DNA from: Synechococcus sp. KORDI-52
GTDB taxonomy: Bacteria > Cyanobacteriota > Cyanobacteriia > PCC-6307 > Cyanobiaceae
Assembly (NCBI RefSeq): GCF_000737595.1
Contig: NZ_CP006271.1
Location: forward strand, 186,001-250,000
Reading direction: 5' to 3'
DNA length: 64,000 bases
Under the pieces are notes generated by a model, which saw only the letters and a program-made list of their open reading frames with translations, was not told the origin of the DNA and searched no databases. Position numbers and translations under genes: made by a program. Shown here piece after piece: positions 57,306 to 64,000 of the stretch (its first letter is position 1; each line of letters starts with the position of its first letter).

Positions 57306-57319
57306 GACGCCAGTCCCCC

Positions 57320-57760
57320 ATGACCTTTCAACGCCCCATCCTCTGGATTCACGAGGAAGCCCTCGGCACCCACAACCCGGCCCTGCAGGCCTGGCCCGAG
57401 GCGCCAGCACTGTTCGTGTTCGACAGCCAGTGGGTCCGCGACGCACGAATCAGCCGCAAACGGCTCGGCTTTCTCTACGAAAACGCGCTCGATCTTCCCC
57501 TCACCCTGCGCAAAGGGGATGTGGCCGCTGAGGTGCTGGCCTTTGCCCGTCGCCACCAAGCCGATGGCGTGGTGAGCAGCAGCGCAGTGGACCCCCGCCT
57601 GGAGCGCATCGGCACGACCATCGCTGCGGAACTGCCGCTGGAGCTTCTGGATCCCGCTCCCTTCGTGGACCTGCCCCGGCCACCCCGGCTGGGACGGTTC
57701 AGCCGCTACTGGCGTGACGCCGAAGCGGTGGTGTGGGAGGGCTACTCACCAGCCCGCTGA
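57320..57760 (+). CDS. Photolyase antenna (N-terminal alpha/beta) domain-like protein
   Basis: The 146-residue protein reads PILWIHEEALGTHNPALQAW and LFVFDSQWVRDARISRKRLGFL, which parallels the N-terminal domain of photolyases (xxxWFRxDLRxxDNPAL..., VFVxD). Residues ALDLPLTLRKGDVAAEVLAFARRHQADGVV continue the pattern. It has no FAD-binding domain. Its location 14 bases after the FAD-domain gene suggests the two chains form one enzyme, with the domain order reversed relative to a normal photolyase. The 3' end overlaps the convergent lipoprotein gene by 19 bases. Confidence 0.6.
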   Translation: MTFQRPILWIHEEALGTHNPALQAWPEAPALFVFDSQWVRDARISRKRLGFLYENALDLPLTLRKGDVAAEVLAFARRHQADGVVSSSAVDPRLERIGTTIAAELPLELLDPAPFVDLPRPPRLGRFSRYWRDAEAVVWEGYSPAR

Positions 57761-58260
57761 TCCTTCAGCAGCTGCCGGGCTCGCTTCAGTTCCTCCACAG
57801 GATTGGTGAGCAGGTCTTCCTCCTCGAGGGATGGCAGCTGAACGGGAACCACCTGATCTTCCCGGAGAGGCGGCTCAGTCCATTGCCAACGATCCTCAGG
57901 GGCACGGGCCTGGCATAGAGCCTTCAGTTCCTTCTCGAGAAGATCTCGCACATCGCTCCGGGCTACGGCATCGAAAAACTCCTGACGGGTGGCCAGCCCG
58001 GAACTGAACGGGGTTGTTCCGTTGCCGTTGAACAAGCGGGCTGGATCCGGCAGCCAACGGGGACGACACACCCCCGAAAAGCTGGTGTCCGTCTCCAGAT
58101 AGATATGGATCCCGTAGCCATCGGGTTGGTTCACCACAGCCACGCCGTCATGGGGGGAGTAGCGCTGCAGGGGGAACACGCGCCAGCTGGGCGGCTTCTT
58201 CGGGGCACCGCAAGCCGCCAGCAGCAGGGCGATCCCCCAAATCAGACGCAGGCGCGGCAT
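57742..58260 (-). CDS. Putative lipoprotein of unknown function
   Basis: The 172-residue protein begins with a signal peptide ending in a lipobox LLAACG (Cys17). The mature part (FPLQRYSPHDGVAVVNQPDGYG, DTSFSGVCRPRWLPDP) has no recognised family. The C terminus is acidic. It is divergent from the peroxiredoxin-like gene. Confidence 0.6.
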   Translation of the reverse strand: MPRLRLIWGIALLLAACGAPKKPPSWRVFPLQRYSPHDGVAVVNQPDGYGIHIYLETDTSFSGVCRPRWLPDPARLFNGNGTTPFSSGLATRQEFFDAVARSDVRDLLEKELKALCQARAPEDRWQWTEPPLREDQVVPVQLPSLEEEDLLTNPVEELKRARQLLKDQRAGE

Positions 58261-58317
58261 CCATCACCACCGGAGGTGGCCATCCTGAAGCAGATTCTTC
58301 CGATCTGCCTGCGCGTC

Positions 58318-58902
58318 ATGGCTCTGACACCATCCACGATGCTGGCGCTCAACACGCCGCTGCCCGGCTTTGATCTGCCCCTGGTCACGGGCAGCCGGCT
58401 GAACAGCACGTCGTTGGACCAGCGTCCCGTGCTGCTGATGGTGCTCTGCGCCCATTGTCCCTTCGTGAAGCATGTGGAGCCGGAACTCACCCGGCTGGCA
58501 CAGGAGTTCAGCGATGCGGTGCAGCTGATCGGTGTGAGCAGCAACAGCCTGATCACCCACCCCCAGGACGGGCCCGAGCATCTGGCCGATCAGGCCCGGC
58601 GCCACGGCTGGAGCTTTCCCTACCTACTGGATGAGCAGCAGAGCCTCGCCACAGCGCTACGGGCGGCATGCACGCCGGAGTTCTACCTGTTTTCACCCGA
58701 TGGCAAAGGCCTGCACACCCTCCGCTACCGCGGCCAGCTGGACGGCAGCCGACCCGGCAATGACCAGCCCCTCGATGGCCGGGACCTGCGGGCCGCCCTC
58801 CAGGCGGTGCTGTCTGGATCCCCGGTGAACGCCCACCAGACCGCCTCTGTGGGCTGCAATGTGAAGTGGAACCCCGGACACGAGCCGGACTGGTTCAGCT
58901 GA
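58318..58902 (+). CDS. Peroxiredoxin/thioredoxin-family protein
   Basis: The 194-residue AhpC/TSA-like protein has a CAHCPFVKHVEPEL redox region (CXXC about residues 42-45), GVSSNSLITHPQDGPEHL and a C-terminal NVKWNPGHEPDW. The HCP motif and this C terminus fit the cyanobacterial redoxin-domain group of thiol peroxidases. Cytoplasmic. ATG 58318 is used, with an upstream frame opposite the lipoprotein gene discarded. Confidence 0.8.
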   Translation: MALTPSTMLALNTPLPGFDLPLVTGSRLNSTSLDQRPVLLMVLCAHCPFVKHVEPELTRLAQEFSDAVQLIGVSSNSLITHPQDGPEHLADQARRHGWSFPYLLDEQQSLATALRAACTPEFYLFSPDGKGLHTLRYRGQLDGSRPGNDQPLDGRDLRAALQAVLSGSPVNAHQTASVGCNVKWNPGHEPDWFS

Positions 58903-58921
58903 GCCACTTAAGCTTTCCTTT

Positions 58922-60163
<1,242 letters not shown>

Positions 60164-60219
60164 GGCAGCAATCAAAGCAACGAACATTTCAACGACTTCG
60201 TGACTCAAAAACTGTCCAT

Positions 60220-60975
60220 TTATTTCAATTGCATATCCAGATAGGCCAGCTCCCAACTGAGGCTTACACCGCTTGAGTGGACGTTGACGCCAATGCAATC
60301 ACGCAAGGCAACCTCCAGCTCAGCCTTGGAACAAGTCTGCAAACCGAAAAGGCCAGCACAGAAGCTGAGCATTTGATCAACACTCTCAAAGGTCCAGGGG
60401 CAGGCACGACGCGAGACGTCGATGAGATCAAACCTCGGTGGAACCACCTGGGCAAAGAAATCACGGTAAAAGCCTCGGTGCCCACCGGGCGTATGACGGT
60501 CAACGAAGGTTTCCAGGAAGGCCTGCACTCCACTGCCAGGAGCCACATCAGCCAAGTGGAAGACTCCGCCAGATTTCAATGCACTCTCAACATTGGAATA
60601 CAGCGGAGATAAGTCTTGAATGTGATGAACAGCAGCCAAACAGACCACCCGATCAGCAGATTTCGCTGCGATAGGCCAGGGCGAATTCAAGCTGACAACA
60701 GTGGACTTGGCCCCGAAGCCGGACGTGAGCTCAAAGTTGTGAACGGAAGGCGTCGTACCGGGCATCTTGCGTTTCAAGAACGCCTCCAAGTAGCCCCCAC
60801 CAGATGGCACATCTACCAGGCACTCGCCAACCTTCAAGGGCGCCTTGGCAAAGAGAGAAGAAAACTCTGCATCACGGGCCGTTGGACAGGACAGCATCGC
60901 ATCGTGATAGAGCGATCCTCGCTGATCAAAAATCTCACCATACTCGTGCACAACCAGTGGAGCTGTAATATTCAA
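60220..60975 (-). CDS. Class I SAM-dependent methyltransferase
   Basis: The 251-residue protein has motif I VGECLVDVPSGGGYLEAF (GxGxG replaced by PSGGG) and a typical acidic-loop and strand-4 region (DRVVCLAAVHHIQDLSPL; SGGVFHLADVAPGSG). Substrate unknown. The start is probably TTG 60975; GTG 60951 is an alternative. It follows the ATP-grasp gene by 33 bases on the same strand, so they form a two-gene operon. Low G+C compared with the window. Confidence 0.7.
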   Translation of the reverse strand: MNITAPLVVHEYGEIFDQRGSLYHDAMLSCPTARDAEFSSLFAKAPLKVGECLVDVPSGGGYLEAFLKRKMPGTTPSVHNFELTSGFGAKSTVVSLNSPWPIAAKSADRVVCLAAVHHIQDLSPLYSNVESALKSGGVFHLADVAPGSGVQAFLETFVDRHTPGGHRGFYRDFFAQVVPPRFDLIDVSRRACPWTFESVDQMLSFCAGLFGLQTCSKAELEVALRDCIGVNVHSSGVSLSWELAYLDMQLK

Positions 60976-61008
60976 CGGTCAAGGACCAAAACTAAATTGA
61001 CGCCAAAA

Positions 61009-62838
61009 CTATTCAGACGAATCCAGAGCATCAAGATATTGAAACAAGGCTTTAGACGCCGGATTTGATGATGGTGGAATCATATTGAGAATCTTGATGC
61101 GAGAACGCGGCAAGATCCAGCCCCTTTTCAGCAACAATTCTGGAGTCATGAGACAAATCAATTCAGCAACGGATTTGTTCAGAAGCAACTCATTGGGATG
61201 GCAAAAAAAATGAACGCTGTTCTGCACGTCCCCAACCAAACAGGAGGCGAGATCAGCACGCAGAAGCAGCGGGCAGGCGAGAGTCGCGCCGGGGTGTTGA
61301 TCCATCAACAGCTTCAGCTGGTCTGCAGCCTTTTGGCCTGATTCCCCACTCCAATGGGCAAGAAGCAACGTACAAGGAATCGTAGATTGTGCATGGTCTG
61401 CAAACAGATTCTGCATCAAATCCCTGGCGCGATGTGGCTGCTGCTGAGGCATAAAATTGACCTCAATAAAAGCCCCTGGGTGGAATAAAGGATCCAGACT
61501 GATGTCTGTTGTGATGTAATCGACGCCACAACAATCAAGGCGCATTGTCTTGGCGATAGACAAGCATTGACTCACAATCCTCGGATGCACGGCTGCAGGG
61601 CTCATTTCTTCCCGCAAGCCACCAGTGCTCACATTCGAGTTTCGACGCAGTGGAACGGTTCGACCCGACTCGATGACGCTGTCCAGCTCAAAACCAGCCG
61701 ACGCAATACAACTCAAAACCTCAACGTCCTGAACATCAATCTCCGCCGACAAACCATCCTGCATGTGTTTCAATCGTCTGGACGCATTGAGCTTCTCGAT
61801 ACAGGCCTTGACCGTATCGGTTCCATTGCCGGTGATCACAGGAGCGCTTCGCTTCACAACAAACTCAAGGCGCCCAGCAGTGACGTTGAGTCGATAGTCG
61901 GATCCACACACATGCTCCTGGAGCAACAAGAAGTTTTGAGCTGTGCTTTGTCTTGCAACACCAATGGCGTCTTTCAGCACCTCAAAATCATGAATATTTG
62001 AAGTGACACCTTTGCCTTTTTCAGCGTCAGCTGGCTTAACGACACACGGAAAACCGATTCTATTGATTAACTGCTTGATCGTCGCGTCTGAACTGTCTGC
62101 ATCAAAACTGATTTGCTTGGGAACACGAACCCCAAGCCTGGCCAATAGACCATGCGAAGCACGTTTGTCATTGGCAAATGTCGCACCAAGATGACTGTCC
62201 AAATCGTTCGCCGAAGAGCTGCATAGTCTTCCCTGAACCCCTTCGCCGAAGTGATACGTCCTTGAACGTTCATCCAGCAGGGAGAAAGAAATCTCTCGTT
62301 TTGAAGCTTCGGCCAAAAGAGCTGCTGTCAATGGATGATCGCAGCAGACACGAACAAGCCGAACCAAACGAATGTGTTCAGCTTGAAAGCCTGGGGCAGG
62401 ATCGAATGGGATGTTGCCGGACCATCTTGAGAAACATTCCCGCAGAAGGTTGACGGACAATTGAACGACAGCACCCAAGATCTCGTGCTGATCACTTTCA
62501 ACGGCGAAACAAACTCCAACGGCCTTGACCTCAGGCCTCAAAGGGCAAGATCTTAATTCTGCAGGCGACAGCATGGATTGCGCCAAAGCAAAAACAACTT
62601 GTTCACAACCAGCCTCCTGCCGGCATTCAGCCTCAACCTTCCGCAGGATGGATGGCTTGATATTGAGCGCAGGAACCAAAAGACGCATCAACGTCCAGAC
62701 ATCCGCAACACGCAGGAACCGATGAACGGAGTCGAGCTGAGAATCACTTAAAGGCCAGTGAGCCAGCCAACATCGCCTAGCGAACAGAGGCCCTTCTCCC
62801 CAAACCTCAGAAACACTGACCTGAGGGAGATCAGCCAT
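61009..62838 (-). CDS. Cyanophycin synthetase-like ATP-grasp ligase lacking the Mur-ligase domain
   Basis: The 609-residue protein has a divergent N domain (1-190), then an ATP-grasp domain (about 195-475) with CphA-like segments: YHFGEGVQGRL, ANDKRASHGLLARLGVRVP, FPCVVKPADAEKGKGV, YRLNVTAGRLEFVVKRSAPVI, NVSTGG, LDCCGVD and FIEVN (metal ligands Asp440, Glu459, Asn461). A 130-residue C-terminal region of no known family follows, with no P-loop or Mur-ligase motif. It should join a carboxylate to an amine using ATP. Substrate unknown. Sampled G+C is 47% (61081-61140) against 72% in the phosphohexomutase gene. ATG 62838. Confidence 0.75.
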   Translation of the reverse strand: MADLPQVSVSEVWGEGPLFARRCWLAHWPLSDSQLDSVHRFLRVADVWTLMRLLVPALNIKPSILRKVEAECRQEAGCEQVVFALAQSMLSPAELRSCPLRPEVKAVGVCFAVESDQHEILGAVVQLSVNLLRECFSRWSGNIPFDPAPGFQAEHIRLVRLVRVCCDHPLTAALLAEASKREISFSLLDERSRTYHFGEGVQGRLCSSSANDLDSHLGATFANDKRASHGLLARLGVRVPKQISFDADSSDATIKQLINRIGFPCVVKPADAEKGKGVTSNIHDFEVLKDAIGVARQSTAQNFLLLQEHVCGSDYRLNVTAGRLEFVVKRSAPVITGNGTDTVKACIEKLNASRRLKHMQDGLSAEIDVQDVEVLSCIASAGFELDSVIESGRTVPLRRNSNVSTGGLREEMSPAAVHPRIVSQCLSIAKTMRLDCCGVDYITTDISLDPLFHPGAFIEVNFMPQQQPHRARDLMQNLFADHAQSTIPCTLLLAHWSGESGQKAADQLKLLMDQHPGATLACPLLLRADLASCLVGDVQNSVHFFCHPNELLLNKSVAELICLMTPELLLKRGWILPRSRIKILNMIPPSSNPASKALFQYLDALDSSE

Positions 62839-62876
62839 CGAATTAAAATTAAACCAATAGGATCAACTTAACACGA

Positions 62877-62898
62877 AAATACTTGAGCGAAAGTATTT
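62877..62898. repeat. Inverted repeat upstream of the ATP-grasp gene
   Basis: AAATACTT and AAGTATTT form an eight-base perfect inverted repeat around a GAGCGA loop, 38 bases upstream of the ATP-grasp start. It sits in an A+T-rich 234-base gap. It could be an operator or mRNA hairpin. No T-run directly follows it, so it is not a strong terminator for the photolyase gene. Confidence 0.45.
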
Positions 62899-63072
62899 CA
62901 ACGAGCAAACATCAAGACTGAAGTTCAGACCCCTTCAAGGCAACAGATTTGAGCACCTGCGCTCCAGCATTACCATGCAATCAACTTGTCGCCGCTTAAA
63001 CAGCAGCGCCTTTTGCTTGGCCTTTAAGTCTGGAACACAACTGTTTAAATTCAAGTTGATGTCTTTTACGAA

Positions 63073-64000
63073 CTACTGGCGAATCGTTGCGTAGAGAGCT
63101 TTAAAACGAGCCTGCTGCTTCTTGTGATCCACGAGCAGTTCGGGATAGTCCCGCCGTTCCAGAGCACCGATCTCCCCGCTGAGCAGATCCTTGGTGTTCA
63201 CATGGCGCAGCTCCGGCACCCACTGGCGGATGTAGTCCCCAGCTGAATCAAACTTGGAGGCCTGGGTTGCTGGGTTGAAGATGCGCAGGGGCTTGGGATC
63301 CATGCCGCTGCTCGCACTCCACTGCCAGCCACCGTTGTTCGCAGCAAGATCCCCGTCCACCTCCAGCTCCATGAAGGCGCGCTCACCCCAGCGCCAGTCG
63401 CAGATCAGGTCTTTGACCAGATAGGACGCCACGATCATCCGGCAGCGGTTGTGCATCCAGCCGGTCTGGTTGAGCTGACGCATGGCGGCATCAATGATCG
63501 GCATGCCGGTCTGCCCCTCCCTCCAGACCTTGAACCAGTCGTCGTTGTTGTCCCAAGGAAAACGACGCCACTGCTCGCGGTAAGGGCCATCGGCCAGTTC
63601 AGGGAAATGGAACAGGGCCTGCTGGTAGAACTCGCGCCAACCCAGCTCCTGTTCCCACACAGCGATGGCCTGCAAGTGCTCCTCGCTGCGGGCCTGCTCA
63701 CGGGCCGCCTGGGCCGTGCACCAGGCCTGGCGGGGACTGAGGGTGCCAACGCTCAGGGCCGCACTGAGGTAGGAGGTGCCTGGGATGCCGGGAAAATTGC
63801 GATCCGGTTCGTAGCCGAACAGGGGGCCATCGCAGAAACGGGTGAGCTGCTCGAAGGCCGCCGCCTCTCCAGGGCGACAGGGGCAGATCTCGGTGCCCTT
63901 GAAACCATGGTTGGCCTGCAGGGCCGCGAGGGACTCTCCCTCCGGAGCTTGAGCAGGATCCAGGTCCACCAAAGCGGAGGGAGCGGCAACGGTGCTGGGT
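63073..64000 (-). CDS. phrA: CPD deoxyribodipyrimidine photolyase, C-terminal part
   Basis: The gene enters from the window edge; the last 308 residues are seen and the start is beyond 64000. The FAD-binding domain has the full class I photolyase motifs: LGWREFYQQALFHFP, FPWDNNDDWFKVWREGQTG, GWMHNRCRMIVASYLVKDL, NNGGWQWSASSGMDPKPLRIFNP and YIRQWVPEL. It repairs cyclobutane pyrimidine dimers with blue light. It is separate from the split photolyase at 56394-57760. Confidence 0.93.
   Translation of the reverse strand, partial: PSTVAAPSALVDLDPAQAPEGESLAALQANHGFKGTEICPCRPGEAAAFEQLTRFCDGPLFGYEPDRNFPGIPGTSYLSAALSVGTLSPRQAWCTAQAAREQARSEEHLQAIAVWEQELGWREFYQQALFHFPELADGPYREQWRRFPWDNNDDWFKVWREGQTGMPIIDAAMRQLNQTGWMHNRCRMIVASYLVKDLICDWRWGERAFMELEVDGDLAANNGGWQWSASSGMDPKPLRIFNPATQASKFDSAGDYIRQWVPELRHVNTKDLLSGEIGALERRDYPELLVDHKKQQARFKALYATIRQ

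Overview
The window is about 60% G+C cyanobacterial chromosome, most likely from a marine Synechococcus of the picocyanobacterial lineage. The evidence is photosystem II genes psbH, psbN, psbI and psbK, a NtcA regulator with a textbook NtcA-type promoter, many short cyanobacteria-specific DUF proteins (DUF3084, DUF3146, DUF3155, DUF3181, DUF3769, DUF4079, DUF1997), and dense packing with ATGA and TGATG overlaps. No rRNA, CRISPR array, transposase or prophage gene was seen. Two tRNAs are present: Arg-ACG, and one with a CAT anticodon (Ile2 or Met).

Layout. 1-9.3 kb: the end of an IctB-like membrane protein, an amino-sugar kinase, glmM, a lytic transglycosylase, a thioredoxin-like protein, thyX facing dcd, a CobO-like protein with a degenerate P-loop, and RNase PH. 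9.3-13.3 kb: ntcA with its promoter, a DUF3084 coiled-coil protein, a YqgF-like protein, pth, tatA, psbH/psbN. 13.3-24.3 kb: a GH38 alpha-mannosidase, psbI, a large LptD/DUF3769 envelope protein, a pentapeptide protein, leuCD, cinA and a WecA-like transferase. 24.4-35.9 kb: glyA, tRNA-Arg, murJ, sfsA, amt, ispH, purH and small conserved proteins. 35.9-46 kb: a 0.38 kb intergenic region with signs of a small RNA, an orphan histidine kinase, cobS, tgt, psbK, a WecG-type glycosyltransferase, a phosphorylase-kinase-like protein, an oxidoreductase, a CorC/CNNM protein and the second tRNA. 46-58.9 kb: pyrE, a YgfZ-like protein, a RecB-like nuclease, a phosphohexomutase, rdgB, a SIMPL protein, a sulfotransferase-like gene, a carotenoid oxygenase, hisB, fabI, an apparently split photolyase and a peroxiredoxin-like protein. 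58.9-64 kb: a DegT aminotransferase, a low-G+C island with a methyltransferase and a cyanophycin-synthetase-like ATP-grasp ligase, and the end of a CPD photolyase.

Most of the window is core housekeeping: pyrimidine, purine, leucine, histidine, folate, isoprenoid and cobalamin synthesis, cell-envelope sugar nucleotides, peptidoglycan lipid handling and photosystem assembly. Nitrogen control (ntcA and amt) is a second theme. The best candidates for something undescribed are the ATP-grasp/methyltransferase pair (60220-62838), the photolyase encoded as two genes in reversed domain order (56394-57760), and the candidate small RNA at about 35996-36200. Coordinates, motifs and local base counts were read from the sequence. 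Family names come from recognised motifs, and no database search was run.
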